This document shows, in pieces, positions 41,719 to 50,662 of a stretch of DNA of 64,000 nt (the first letter of the stretch is position 1; the number at the start of each line of letters is the position of its first letter). This DNA is from CAZOSF01 sp964582415 (GTDB taxonomy: Bacteria > Bacteroidota > Bacteroidia > Flavobacteriales > Flavobacteriaceae), in assembly GCA_964582415.1 (NCBI GenBank), contig CAZOSF010000004.1:1-64000 (forward strand), written 5' to 3'. The notes under the pieces were generated by a model that was not told where the DNA came from, did not search any database, and saw only the letters and a program-made list of their open reading frames with translations. The translations under genes were made by a program, and so were the position numbers.

Positions 41719-42684
41719 TTACGCTAGGGAAACTCTTTTGAAACCAGTTACGGAGACATCTCCTTGGCTAGCCACGTATTCCGCTACCGATTTCTTGTCA
41801 TCCATGATGAAATTTTGATCCAACAAACATTTCTCCTGATCTAGGGTAGTGTTGTCAGCGATATAGCGCTCTAATTTTCCAGGAAGGATTTTGTCCCAGA
41901 TCTGTTCTGGTTTACCTTCGGCTTTTAACTCAGCTTTGATTTCATCCTCAGCTTTTGCCAAAATTTCATCAGTAAGTTGAGCTCTGGAAATAAATTCAGG
42001 AACGTTTTTCAATGGTTTTCCAAGACGGGCCAATTCTTCATTGTCCTTTTCGATAGCTGCAATACGAGCTTCTGTTTCAGAAGCAACAAATGCAGGATCG
42101 AAATCTTTATACGACAAAGTGGTAGCACCCATAGAAGCTACTTGCATAGAAAGGTTTTTCGCTACTTCAGCAGCGTTGCTGATAGCGTTGGAAAGACCCA
42201 CCAATGCAGCAATTTTATTTCCGTGGATGTAAGAACCTACGAAAGGAGCTTCCAAGGTCTCAAACCCGCCGATTTCAATTTTCTCTCCGATAACTCCGGT
42301 TTGCTCGGTCAATTTATCTTGAACGGTCATTCCATTGTAATTGGAAGCCAATAGCTCTTCCAAGGAATTAGTGTTCAATGCAATTTGAGCAAATTCGGTA
42401 GCCAATTTTACGAAATCGTCGTTCTTAGCTACGAAGTCGGTTTCACAGTTGAGGGAAACGATTGCTCCTTTTGTAGCATCCGCATTAACCTGAGCGATTA
42501 CAGCACCTTCACTAGAATCACGGTCGGCACGTTTTTCAGCGATTTTCTGACCTTTTTTACGAAGAATGGAAATGGCCTGATCGAAATCCCCCTCGGCTTC
42601 TACCAAGGCTTTTTTACAATCCATCATCCCAGCTCCGGTTTTTTGTCTTAATTCATTTACCTGTGCAGCGGTTATTTGTACCAT
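41719..42684 (-). CDS. tsf: Translation elongation factor Ts
   Basis: 321 residues, the nucleotide exchange factor for EF-Tu. N-terminal UBA-like domain ITAAQVNELRQKTGAGMMDC, the exchange signature KALVEAEGDFDQAISILRKKG with the conserved TDFVAKN (SLNCETDFVAKNDDF), and a C-terminal segment LLDQNFIMDDKKSVAEYV. The ATG at 42684 (MVQITAAQV) is chosen over one three codons upstream by family comparison. It follows rpsB by 79 bp and ends in a strong terminator. Confidence 0.96.
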   Translation of the reverse strand: MVQITAAQVNELRQKTGAGMMDCKKALVEAEGDFDQAISILRKKGQKIAEKRADRDSSEGAVIAQVNADATKGAIVSLNCETDFVAKNDDFVKLATEFAQIALNTNSLEELLASNYNGMTVQDKLTEQTGVIGEKIEIGGFETLEAPFVGSYIHGNKIAALVGLSNAISNAAEVAKNLSMQVASMGATTLSYKDFDPAFVASETEARIAAIEKDNEELARLGKPLKNVPEFISRAQLTDEILAKAEDEIKAELKAEGKPEQIWDKILPGKLERYIADNTTLDQEKCLLDQNFIMDDKKSVAEYVASQGDVSVTGFKRVSLA

Positions 42685-42763
42685 TGTATTCATGTTTTTT
42701 GAAGAAGTAAAAGTACACTAACGATTAGCAACCAGAACTTCTACTGTTTTATGTTTTTGTTAT

Positions 42764-43558
42764 CTATTCTTCTTCGTCGGAAGTAATTTTGGCGGCAGCA
42801 ACAGCACCTCTTTTACGTGCGGTTTTCTTTTCTGTTACTTCGTCCTCTCCTTTTTCTCCTTTTCCTGCCTTGCGCTCTTCAAGACCTTCAACAATAGCGT
42901 TAGAAACACTAGAGATGATCTTTTCAATCGACTTGGAAGCATCATCGTTTGATGGGATTACGAAATCGATAGGACGTGGATCACTGTTGGTATCCACCAT
43001 TGCGAAAATTGGAATGTTCAATTTTTGAGCTTCTTTCACTGCGATGTGCTCACGAGTTGTATCTACGATAAACAAGGCGCCTGGAAGACGACTCATATCA
43101 CTGATAGAACCAAGGTTCTTTTCCAGTTTAGCACGAAGACGATCTACGGCCAAACGTTCTTTTTTAGAAAGGGTGTCGAAGGTACCATCTTGCTTCATGC
43201 GATCGATCGAAGCCATTTTCTTTACCGCTTTACGAATGGTTACGAAGTTGGTCAACATACCACCGGGCCAACGCTCAGTAATATAAGGCATGTTTGCCTT
43301 CTTAGCTTGTTCGGCAACGATGTCCTTAGCTTGTTTTTTAGTAGCTACGAAAAGCACTTTTCGTCCACTGGAAGCAATTTTTTTCAAAGCCTCATTGGCT
43401 TCTTCCAATTTTGCAGCAGTCTTGTACAGGTTGATGATGTGAATTCCGTTACGCTCCATGTAGATGTAAGGAGCCATGTTCGGATTCCATTTACGGGTTA
43501 GGTGTCCAAAGTGTACACCAGCGTCAAGGAGTTCCTTGACCTCTTTGTTGTTTGCCAT
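42764..43558 (-). CDS. rpsB: 30S ribosomal protein S2
   Basis: 264 residues. Signatures are KELLDAGVHFGHLTRKWNPN, MAPYIYMERNGIHIINLYKT, ITERWPGGMLTNFVTIR and FAMVDTNSDPRPIDFVIPSN. The C-terminal 35 residues are charged and low in complexity, as in many Bacteroidota S2 proteins. It is preceded by a 175-bp structured region after rpsI and followed by tsf; rpsB-tsf is the standard pair. No convincing promoter was found just upstream, so it may be transcribed from the rplM promoter. Confidence 0.97.
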   Translation of the reverse strand: MANNKEVKELLDAGVHFGHLTRKWNPNMAPYIYMERNGIHIINLYKTAAKLEEANEALKKIASSGRKVLFVATKKQAKDIVAEQAKKANMPYITERWPGGMLTNFVTIRKAVKKMASIDRMKQDGTFDTLSKKERLAVDRLRAKLEKNLGSISDMSRLPGALFIVDTTREHIAVKEAQKLNIPIFAMVDTNSDPRPIDFVIPSNDDASKSIEKIISSVSNAIVEGLEERKAGKGEKGEDEVTEKKTARKRGAVAAAKITSDEEE

Positions 43559-43615
43559 TTTGTTTTAGTTTACGTTCTGTCTTAGATATAGCAACCGATA
43601 GCTTACACTATTTGG

Positions 43616-43726
43616 GTTTAGATGCTAAACTAACGCCCTTCATACGAAGGACTAACAGCTAATTAAATAAATATATGAACTTGGTAACCTGCTGGGGCGC
43701 TTGGTGTACAAGCGCCCAAACAGGTT
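43616..43726 (-). promoter_or_regulatory. Structured intercistronic region between rpsI and rpsB, possible S2 leader
   Basis: Three hairpins: GTTTAG/CTAAAC (43616-43630, 3-nt loop), CCTTC/GAAGG (43637-43650, 4-nt loop), and a long two-part stem with AACCTG/CAGGTT outside and a perfect 9-bp GGGCGCTTG/CAAGCGCCC inside (43686-43726). The last lacks a T-tract on either strand, so it does not look like an ordinary terminator. It could be a ribosomal-protein binding or processing site; I do not recognise a named motif. Confidence 0.5.
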
Positions 43727-43733
43727 GAAAATA

Positions 43734-44120
43734 TTAACGTTTAGAGAACTGGAATTTCTTACGAGCTTTCTTCTGACCGAATTTCTTACGCTCAACCATA
43801 CGAGGATCACGGGTTAGCAATCCTTCTGGTTTCAAAACCACTCTATGTTCTTCATTCAATTCGCACATAGCACGGGAAAGCGCCAAACGGATTGCTTCCG
43901 CCTGACCAGTGATTCCACCGCCATATACATTTACTTTAATGTCAAAATCCTTTTCGTTGTTGGTCAACATCAAAGGCTGCTGCACCTTGTAGCGCAAGGT
44001 AGCAGTAGTGAAATAATTATCGAACTCTCTGTTGTTAACAGTGATGTTTCCTTTTCCTTTGGAAACGTATACACGAGCAACAGCAGTTTTTCTTCTTCCT
44101 ATTTTGTGAATCGTTTCCAT
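43734..44120 (-). CDS. rpsI: 30S ribosomal protein S9
   Basis: 128 residues. IGRRKTAVARVYVSKGKGNI at the N-terminus, VYGGGITGQAEAIRLALSRA in the middle and the basic tail LLTRDPRMVERKKFGQKKAR ending KRs, with FQFSKR as the C-terminus that reaches the P-site tRNA. Its ATG overlaps the rplM stop by 1 bp (TAATG), the usual L13-S9 coupling. Confidence 0.98.
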   Translation of the reverse strand: METIHKIGRRKTAVARVYVSKGKGNITVNNREFDNYFTTATLRYKVQQPLMLTNNEKDFDIKVNVYGGGITGQAEAIRLALSRAMCELNEEHRVVLKPEGLLTRDPRMVERKKFGQKKARKKFQFSKR

Positions 44121-44575
44121 TACTTGTTATCGTTAAGGTTAATTACTTTGGGCTTTTGTGCTTCTTGTCCGTGCTCCGCTCCAGCATATACTTTAAGGTT
44201 GCGGAAAAGGTCTGCGCCCAATTTATTTTTTGGCAACATTCCTTTCACAGCCTTCTCGATAAGACGGGTAGGATCTTTTTCAAACAATTCTTTAGCAGTA
44301 AGGGAACGTTGTCCACCTGGGTAACCGGTGTGACGTACATACTCCTTAGCGTCCCATTTCTTTCCGCTCAAGGAAACTTTCGACGCGTTGATCACAACAA
44401 CGTTGTCCCCACAATCCACGTGAGGGGTGTAATTTGGCTTGTTTTTACCGCGAAGCATTTTAGCAACTTCACTGGCAAGACGACCCAATGCCAAGCCGTC
44501 CGCATCTACCAATACCCATTCTTTGTTGACGGTATTTTTGTTGGCAGATACTGTTTTGTAACTTAATGTGTCCAT
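44120..44575 (-). CDS. rplM: 50S ribosomal protein L13
   Basis: 151 residues. NKEWVLVDADGLALGRLASE, GDNVVVINASKVSLSGKKWD and VRHTGYPGGQRSLTAKELFE, AVKGMLPKNKLG are all L13 signatures. First gene of the L13-S9 operon, with a clear promoter 53-82 bp upstream and a leader of about 45 nt that can form a small hairpin (CCTC/GAGG at 44611-44623). Confidence 0.98.
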   Translation of the reverse strand: MDTLSYKTVSANKNTVNKEWVLVDADGLALGRLASEVAKMLRGKNKPNYTPHVDCGDNVVVINASKVSLSGKKWDAKEYVRHTGYPGGQRSLTAKELFEKDPTRLIEKAVKGMLPKNKLGADLFRNLKVYAGAEHGQEAQKPKVINLNDNK

Positions 44576-44627
44576 AAGTTTTTTGTCAAATTGTTAATAC
44601 TCATTGAGTTCCTCCATAAGAGGGGTG

Positions 44628-44657
44628 CAAATGTAGTGTTATTTATTTTAATTACAA
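44628..44657 (-). promoter_or_regulatory. Promoter of rplM-rpsI
   Basis: Minus-strand TTG (44657-44655), 19-nt spacer, TACATTTG (44635-44628), a perfect Bacteroidota promoter. The rest of the 208-bp space between rplM and the DUF5916 gene shows no other gene. Confidence 0.75.
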
Positions 44658-44783
44658 ACGAGGGATTCCCCTTTTTTTACCGGGCGCCGAGAAATGTTAA
44701 AATTCTCCTAACAACACCGTATTACTGTCACAATGATTGGTACTTAGCGTCTCTTAAGAACATCAATCAAAAACACGACCATC

Positions 44784-47435
44784 TTGTTTTCCAAAATTCC
44801 ATTTTCAGTCAGTCTTTTATTGCTGCTCTTAATAGGAAGTTCTTGTTTTTCGCAAGAGGATTCCACCGCTACCCAACAAATTTCCTACGAGAAAAGAGTG
44901 TATACTACCCAATCCATTGTTGGAAAGGGAACCATTACCATCGATGGAAAAATCGATGAGGAAGCTTGGAACCTTGTAGATTGGACAGGAGACTATACCG
45001 AATTTGAACCGGATGTAGGATCGGCCCCTACCGAACAGACCAAGTTTAAGATCCTCTATGATGAGAAGAATTTATATGTTGCCTTCCGTTGCTATGAGCG
45101 GGATCCCTCCACGATCGAAAGACGATTGGGGCGTAGGGATTCTTTTTCGGGTGATTGGGTAGAGCTGAACATCGATAGTTATGGGGATGATCGAACCGGT
45201 TTCTCTTTTACCGTAACCGCTGCTGGGGTAAAAGGGGATGAATTTGTATCCAATAATGGTAATAATTGGGACCCAAGTTGGAATCCAATTTGGTATGTGA
45301 ATACACAAGTGGATGGGGAAGGGTGGACCGCCGAATTGCGTATTCCCCTCACGCAGCTTCGCTTCGGAAATAGTGAGGAACAGGTGTGGGGCTTGCAATC
45401 CACTCGACGCTATTTCAAAAATAATGAACGCTCAACATGGCAGCCACTACCGGCAAATCCTCCAGGATGGGTTAGCGAATTTGGAGAACTAAGAGGACTG
45501 ATTGGATTGAAGCCACAAAAGCAATTGGAAATCCAACCTTATACCGTTGCCCAATTGGATACCTACGAAGCGGAACAAGGAAACCCATACAGAGATGGAA
45601 GTGATGCGCGTCTTACAGGGGGACTGGATGCCAAGATTGGAGTTACCAATGACCTAACGGTAGATCTCACTATTAACCCTGATTTTGGACAGGTTGATGC
45701 CGATCCCGGTGCCATTGCCCTGGATGGTTTCGAGATCTTCTTTGAAGAACGTAGGCCCTTCTTTGTAGAGAATAAAAGCGTCTTTGATTATAATTTTGCA
45801 GGCAATCAGGATAATCTCTTTTTCTCTCGCCGAATAGGAAGAACCCCACAAGGGAGTCCCTTCGGGCCTACCACTGTATTTGCCAATAATCCGGTGAATA
45901 CAACCATTCTAGGGGCAGCGAAATTAAGCGGAAAAACCAAGAATGGATGGACCATTGGGATTTTGGAGAGTGTCACCGATAAGGAATATGCCGACGTGTT
46001 GGATGAAAATGGAAATGAATCTGAAACTCTAGTAGAACCCTTGACGAATTACTTCGTGGGACGCGTTCAAAAGGACTTCAATGATAGGAATAGTTATATA
46101 GGAGGGATGTTTACTGCGACAACTCGAAATATGACCGATAATCTTCAGTTTTTGCACAGTCATGCGTATTCAGGAGGTTTCGATTTTCAACACAACTGGA
46201 AAAACAGAAAATATTACGTAGAGGGAAGTACAGTCTTTAGTAATGTGAGAGGTTCAGCAGAGGCCATTGCGGCTACACAGAACTCAATAACCCATCTTTT
46301 TCAGCGGGTAGACGCCGATCATGTCGAAGTAGACCCTACACGGACATCCTTAACAGGTACAGGGGGGCGCTTCGAAATCGGAAAGGGTAGCGGTGGGAAC
46401 TGGAGATACAATGTAGGGGGAAACTGGAGGTCCCCTGAGCTGGAATTGAATGATATTGGATTTCTTCGTCAGGCCGATGAGATTCGTCAATATGCCAATA
46501 TTCGCAGATTCTGGAACAAACCAACCACTTGGTTCCGCCAGGCGAATTTAGGATTCAATCAGTTTTCTTCCTTCGATTTCGAGGGAAATTATAATCGTAT
46601 TCAGTATGAAATCAATGGGTATGTGAATTGGAAAAACAATTGGTGGACCGAAGGAGGAGCAGCACATAAGCCACGAATTTTTACCAATACTATTTTACGA
46701 GGCGGTCCGCGATGGCGATGGAGCGATGAAAATTTCTACTATTTGTTTTCTGGAACGGATGGCACGAAGAAATTCTACATGCATGCCGGCTACGTAAAAT
46801 CCTGGGCAAAACAAAACAATTTCGGATTGGAACGCTATGTATTGCGGTTCTTCTACCAGCCATTGAATGCACTTAGTCTTTCGCTTATCACCGAATTCGA
46901 GCAGAATCCGAACAAGACCCAGTACGTAACCGAAGTAGACTATAATGGTACCCCGAGATACATAATGGGTGCAATAGATAACGAAACGCTCACAACTACT
47001 TTGAGGGTTAACTTCAGCCTGAATCCTAATTTATCGATTCAATACTACGGGCAACCATTTATCTTTAATGCCGAATTCAGTGATTTCAATTATGTCACAA
47101 ATCCCATCGCTGAAGATTTAAGCGAACGCGTGAACTGGTATGGTCAAGATCAAATTATGTTGGAAAATGGTGTTTATAATGTGGATGAAAACTTGGATGG
47201 GGAGGTGGATTATGCGTTTGATGATCCAAACTTCTCCTATGTTCAGTTCCGGTCTAATTTGGTGTTGCGGTGGGAATATATTCCTGGCTCTGAAATTTTC
47301 TTGGTTTGGTCACAAGGCATAACAGGTATTGGAGACCCCACCAACGATTTTGAAACGATTTTGGATAACCAACTTTTTAGCCGGAAACCTCATAATACCT
47401 TCTTAATTAAGGCAACATATCGCTTCGTATTGTAA
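44784..47435 (+). CDS. DUF5916 family secreted/outer-membrane protein with CBM9-like N-terminus
   Basis: 883 residues. A signal peptide (SLLLLLLIGSSCFSQ) is followed by a CBM9-like beta domain (ITIDGKIDEEAWNLVDW, about 45-240, with VELNIDSYGDDRTGF and GWTAELRIPLTQLRFG). The large C-terminal part has TVDLTINPDFGQVDADPGAI, FFEERRPFFVENKSVFDYNF, and then beta-rich sequence to the end (SLNPNLSIQYYGQPFIF, TFLIKATYRFVL), consistent with an outer-membrane barrel. These are DUF5916 hallmarks; the function is unknown and a sugar or metabolite role is only suggested by the CBM9-like part. No in-frame ATG lies before the signal peptide, so the start is TTG at 44784. Stands alone. Confidence 0.88.
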   Translation: MFSKIPFSVSLLLLLLIGSSCFSQEDSTATQQISYEKRVYTTQSIVGKGTITIDGKIDEEAWNLVDWTGDYTEFEPDVGSAPTEQTKFKILYDEKNLYVAFRCYERDPSTIERRLGRRDSFSGDWVELNIDSYGDDRTGFSFTVTAAGVKGDEFVSNNGNNWDPSWNPIWYVNTQVDGEGWTAELRIPLTQLRFGNSEEQVWGLQSTRRYFKNNERSTWQPLPANPPGWVSEFGELRGLIGLKPQKQLEIQPYTVAQLDTYEAEQGNPYRDGSDARLTGGLDAKIGVTNDLTVDLTINPDFGQVDADPGAIALDGFEIFFEERRPFFVENKSVFDYNFAGNQDNLFFSRRIGRTPQGSPFGPTTVFANNPVNTTILGAAKLSGKTKNGWTIGILESVTDKEYADVLDENGNESETLVEPLTNYFVGRVQKDFNDRNSYIGGMFTATTRNMTDNLQFLHSHAYSGGFDFQHNWKNRKYYVEGSTVFSNVRGSAEAIAATQNSITHLFQRVDADHVEVDPTRTSLTGTGGRFEIGKGSGGNWRYNVGGNWRSPELELNDIGFLRQADEIRQYANIRRFWNKPTTWFRQANLGFNQFSSFDFEGNYNRIQYEINGYVNWKNNWWTEGGAAHKPRIFTNTILRGGPRWRWSDENFYYLFSGTDGTKKFYMHAGYVKSWAKQNNFGLERYVLRFFYQPLNALSLSLITEFEQNPNKTQYVTEVDYNGTPRYIMGAIDNETLTTTLRVNFSLNPNLSIQYYGQPFIFNAEFSDFNYVTNPIAEDLSERVNWYGQDQIMLENGVYNVDENLDGEVDYAFDDPNFSYVQFRSNLVLRWEYIPGSEIFLVWSQGITGIGDPTNDFETILDNQLFSRKPHNTFLIKATYRFVL

Positions 47436-47486
47436 GAATATTCCTAATAATTCATAAATTTAATTTAAATTTGATATAAATCAGTT

Positions 47487-47514
47487 TTGACTTTTTTAGG
47501 AATTTATATATTTG
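47487..47514 (+). promoter_or_regulatory. Consensus promoter with no following gene
   Basis: TTG (47487-47489), 17-nt spacer, TATATTTG (47507-47514), among the best promoter matches in the window, yet no plus-strand gene follows before the terminator at 47610-47640. Confidence 0.75.
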
Positions 47515-47519
47515 ACCAC

Positions 47520-47640
47520 ACCTAGTATTGATCTCCATAAAGAAATAACATTCAAAGCATTGAAAGTAATTATGGGATTAAACGCATTAATTTCATAATT
47601 GTAAGGTTGGCGCTCCCAACATACGGGAGCGCTTTTTTTT
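47520..47640 (+). ncRNA. Candidate small RNA of about 120 nt
   Basis: Start estimated a few bases after the -7 element at 47507-47514; end at the T8 of a strong intrinsic terminator. Inside is a second hairpin, AATTATG (47568-47574) with CATAATT (47594-47600), holding a nested ATTAA/TTAAT stem (47577-47581, 47587-47591). The only ATG frame is 8 codons (47572-47598) and is buried in that hairpin. It lies between the DUF5916 gene and the convergent polA, on the plus strand. Not recognised as 6S, tmRNA, SRP or RNase P RNA: it is shorter than those and lacks their signatures as far as I can see. Confidence 0.55.
47610..47640 (+). terminator. Intrinsic terminator of the candidate small RNA
   Basis: GCGCTCCC (47610-47617) pairs with GGGAGCGC (47625-47632) around 7 nt, followed by T8. 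It is 175 bp beyond the DUF5916 stop and has no T-tract on the minus strand, so it does not serve polA. Confidence 0.9.
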
Positions 47641-47661
47641 GCCTTGTAATGAATACATTTG

Positions 47662-50502
47662 TTAATGCGCCTCTAACCAATTAAGTCCGACCCCAAGATC
47701 CACGACCAACGGAACAGACAAGGAATAGGCACTTTCCATTTCCGATTTTATGATTCCTTTGAGTTCGTCCAATTCGTCTTTGTGAATGTCGAAGACCAAT
47801 TCATCATGTACCTGCAACAGCATTTTACTCCTATATGACCCTTGTTTCAGCTTCTCGTGAATTCGAATCATGGCGATTTTAATGATGTCGGCCGCACTAC
47901 CTTGTACAGGGGCATTCACTGCGTTTCGTTCCGCGCCACCACGGACCACAGGGTTTCTGCTATTGATGTCTTTTAGATAACGTCTTCTACCCAATACGGT
48001 TTGAACATAACCGTTTTCACGCGCGAAGTGAATTTGATCGTTGATATATTGTTTCAACTTCGGATAGGTCTTATAATAGGTGTCGATCAATTCTTTGGCT
48101 TCAGAACGACTCAGATCGGTTTGATTGCTCAATCCAAAGGCAGAAACCCCATAGATGATTCCGAAATTTACTGTCTTTGCATTGCTGCGTTGTTCTCGTG
48201 TGACCTCTTCCAAGGGCACATTAAATACCTTTGCAGCGGTAGAGGCATGAATGTCTTCCCCATGTCTGAAAGCTTCGATCATGCGGTCTTCTTCACTAAG
48301 GGCAGCGATGATCCGCAATTCTATCTGTGAGTAATCGGCAGATAACAACAGGTAGTTTTCGTCCCGAGGAATGAAGGCTTTTCGTATTTCCCTTCCCCGT
48401 TCGGTTCGAATGGGAATGTTCTGCAAATTGGGGTTATTGCTTGAAAGCCTTCCCGTGGCTGCCACGGTTTGCATATAATCGGTATGCACCCTTCCCGTAC
48501 TGGGTTCAACCTGTTCCGGTAATGCATCAACATACGTGCTTTTTAGTTTGGCAAGCCCACGATACTCCAAGATGTCACGAATAATTTTATGGTCTTTGGC
48601 ATAGTCCGTTAGGACGTCTTCCGCAGTGGAAAATTGGCCTGATTTGGTTTTTTTTGGTTTGTCTACCAATTTCAATTTTCCGAATAGAATGTCTCCCAAT
48701 TGTTTGGGAGAAGCAATGTTGAAGGTCTCCCCAGCCTCTTCATAAATGGCTGCCTCGAGTGTTTTTATATCCTTCTCTAGATCCACCGACAAGCTTTTCA
48801 GAAATTCCGTATCCAACCGAATACCTTCCAACTCCATATCGGCCAAAACTTTTAGCAGTGGAATTTCGATATTGTCGAATAGCTTTTGGGTATTAGCCTG
48901 CCCAAGCTCCGACTGGAAATGTTGTTTCAACTGAAGGGTAATATCCGCATCTTCGACGGCATATTCTGTTTGTTGTTCCAGCGGAACTTCACGCATCGTT
49001 TTTTGACTTTTCCCTTTTTTCCCGATGAGGGTTTCAATAGGGATGGGTGAATAATTCAAATAGGTTTCAGAAAGCACATCCATGTTGTGACGCATATCCG
49101 GATTGATCAGATAGTGGGCAAGCATCGTATCGAAGAGTTTCCCTTTAACCTCGATGTGATATTTGGAGAGTACTTTTATGTCATATTTTAGGTTTTGTCC
49201 AATTTTTTCAATGGAATCTTCTTCGAAGAAAGGGCGCAACTTTTCAAGCACTTCTTGGGCAGCCTTTCTTCCCTCGGGAATGGGTAAGTAAAATCCACTG
49301 CCGGGAGACCAACTAAAGGCAATCCCTACCAATTCTGCAGTGAGTGGATCTAACCCTGTGGTTTCGGTGTCGAAGCATACCGATTTTTGCTGCATCAAGG
49401 TTTCAAAGAACAAGTCCGTGCCAATACCCGACGGGACGAATTGATAGAAATGTGGAACGGTTTTATAGGTGTTTCTGGAACTGAAATGGTTCACCGTAGC
49501 TGTAGTTCCATCTTCTTCACCAAAGAGGGAATACTGGCCGGCGCCAGCCATTTTTGGTGTGGAATCGGCCGGGCCTACTTGGGTTGGACTTTCACTATTT
49601 TGTGATTCTTTGGGTGCTCCAACATCGAAGGTATTCAAAAAGTTTTCCCGAAGCCTGCGGAATTCCAATTCTTCAAAAATATCGATGACTTCCTGGGTAT
49701 TGGGAGCGCACATTTCAAAATCTTCCTCATCGAATTCCACAGGGACATCCAACATGATGGTAGCCAATTTTTTGGAAAGCTTTCCCAATTCGGCATTTTC
49801 TATCACCTTCTCCTTCATTTTTCCAGTGAGCTGGTCAGCGTTATCCAGCAATCCTTCCAAACTGCCGAATTCCTGAATGAATTTTTTGGCTGTCTTTTCT
49901 CCTACGCCGGGAAGGCCAGGAATATTATCGGCACTATCGCCCATCATTCCTAATAAATCGATTACCTGCTCGGGTCTTTCTACCTCAAACTTCTTTTGAA
50001 CTTCTGGAATACCCCAGGTTTCATAGCCTCCCTTAAAACCGGGCTTGTACATGAAAATATTGTCGGATACCAATTGAGCGAAATCCTTGTCTGGGGTCAC
50101 CATATACGTTTTATATCCTTGCTTTTCTGCTTTTTTAGCCAAGGTTCCAATGATGTCGTCTGCTTCAAAGCCTTCCTTTACCATGATGGGGATATTCATG
50201 GCTTTTAAAATGCGCTCTATGTAAGGAACTGCAATTCGAATGGCTTCTGGGGTTTCATCTCGGTGGGCCTTGTACTCAGGAAAAAGCTCATTTCGGGCTT
50301 CACTGCCACCTTTATCGAAACAAACGGCAAGATGATCTGGATTTTCTCTCTTGATGACATCCAAAAGGGAATTCATAAATCCCATGATGGCCGAGGTGTC
50401 TAAACCTTTACTGTTAATTCTTGGGTTTTTTATAAAGGCATAATACCCCCTAAAAATAAGGGCGTAGGCATCAACTAAGAAGAGTCGTTTTTTATCGGAC
50501 AT
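47662..50502 (-). CDS. polA: DNA polymerase I
   Basis: 946 residues with all three domains. The 5'-3' exonuclease (1-290) has LFLVDAYALIFRGYYAF, GFEADDIIGTLAKKAE and LGMMGDSADNIPGLPGVGEK. The 3'-5' exonuclease (about 345-530) has its Asp/Glu motif in VCFDTETTGLDPL and YAVEDADITLQL. The polymerase (about 560-946) has RLSSNNPNLQNIPIRTERGR, LLSADYSQIELRI (catalytic Asp), RSNAKTVNFGIIYG (O helix), and LLQVHDELVFD. Used in Okazaki fragment maturation and repair. A -7 element TAGTTTTG lies 23 bp upstream. Proofreading residues are intact, unlike some Pol I enzymes. Confidence 0.98.
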   Translation of the reverse strand: MSDKKRLFLVDAYALIFRGYYAFIKNPRINSKGLDTSAIMGFMNSLLDVIKRENPDHLAVCFDKGGSEARNELFPEYKAHRDETPEAIRIAVPYIERILKAMNIPIMVKEGFEADDIIGTLAKKAEKQGYKTYMVTPDKDFAQLVSDNIFMYKPGFKGGYETWGIPEVQKKFEVERPEQVIDLLGMMGDSADNIPGLPGVGEKTAKKFIQEFGSLEGLLDNADQLTGKMKEKVIENAELGKLSKKLATIMLDVPVEFDEEDFEMCAPNTQEVIDIFEELEFRRLRENFLNTFDVGAPKESQNSESPTQVGPADSTPKMAGAGQYSLFGEEDGTTATVNHFSSRNTYKTVPHFYQFVPSGIGTDLFFETLMQQKSVCFDTETTGLDPLTAELVGIAFSWSPGSGFYLPIPEGRKAAQEVLEKLRPFFEEDSIEKIGQNLKYDIKVLSKYHIEVKGKLFDTMLAHYLINPDMRHNMDVLSETYLNYSPIPIETLIGKKGKSQKTMREVPLEQQTEYAVEDADITLQLKQHFQSELGQANTQKLFDNIEIPLLKVLADMELEGIRLDTEFLKSLSVDLEKDIKTLEAAIYEEAGETFNIASPKQLGDILFGKLKLVDKPKKTKSGQFSTAEDVLTDYAKDHKIIRDILEYRGLAKLKSTYVDALPEQVEPSTGRVHTDYMQTVAATGRLSSNNPNLQNIPIRTERGREIRKAFIPRDENYLLLSADYSQIELRIIAALSEEDRMIEAFRHGEDIHASTAAKVFNVPLEEVTREQRSNAKTVNFGIIYGVSAFGLSNQTDLSRSEAKELIDTYYKTYPKLKQYINDQIHFARENGYVQTVLGRRRYLKDINSRNPVVRGGAERNAVNAPVQGSAADIIKIAMIRIHEKLKQGSYRSKMLLQVHDELVFDIHKDELDELKGIIKSEMESAYSLSVPLVVDLGVGLNWLEAH

Positions 50503-50524
50503 GAAAGAAAGATTGATTGAATTC

Positions 50525-50532
50525 CAAAACTA
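50525..50532 (-). promoter_or_regulatory. -7 element of polA
   Basis: Minus-strand TAGTTTTG, perfect TAnnTTTG, 22 bp before the polA ATG. The opposite side of the same 160-bp space has a weaker TACTTTTC (50634-50641) before the isoaspartyl peptidase gene. Confidence 0.5.
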
Positions 50533-50662
50533 CGAAACTTCTCATAGAAACCCTTTGATCGGGGCGAAGGATAATTGAATTAAATCATTCTATCGGAAAT
50601 TCAAAAAACACCCGATTATTTCTTTTGCAATTTGTACTTTTCAAGTCTCAAATTGCATTAAA

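Noticed and set aside
47572..47598. An 8-codon ORF (MGLNALIS) in the candidate small RNA
   Set aside because: Too short to support; start and stop both lie in hairpin stems and it has no ribosome-binding site. Kept only as a note under the RNA.
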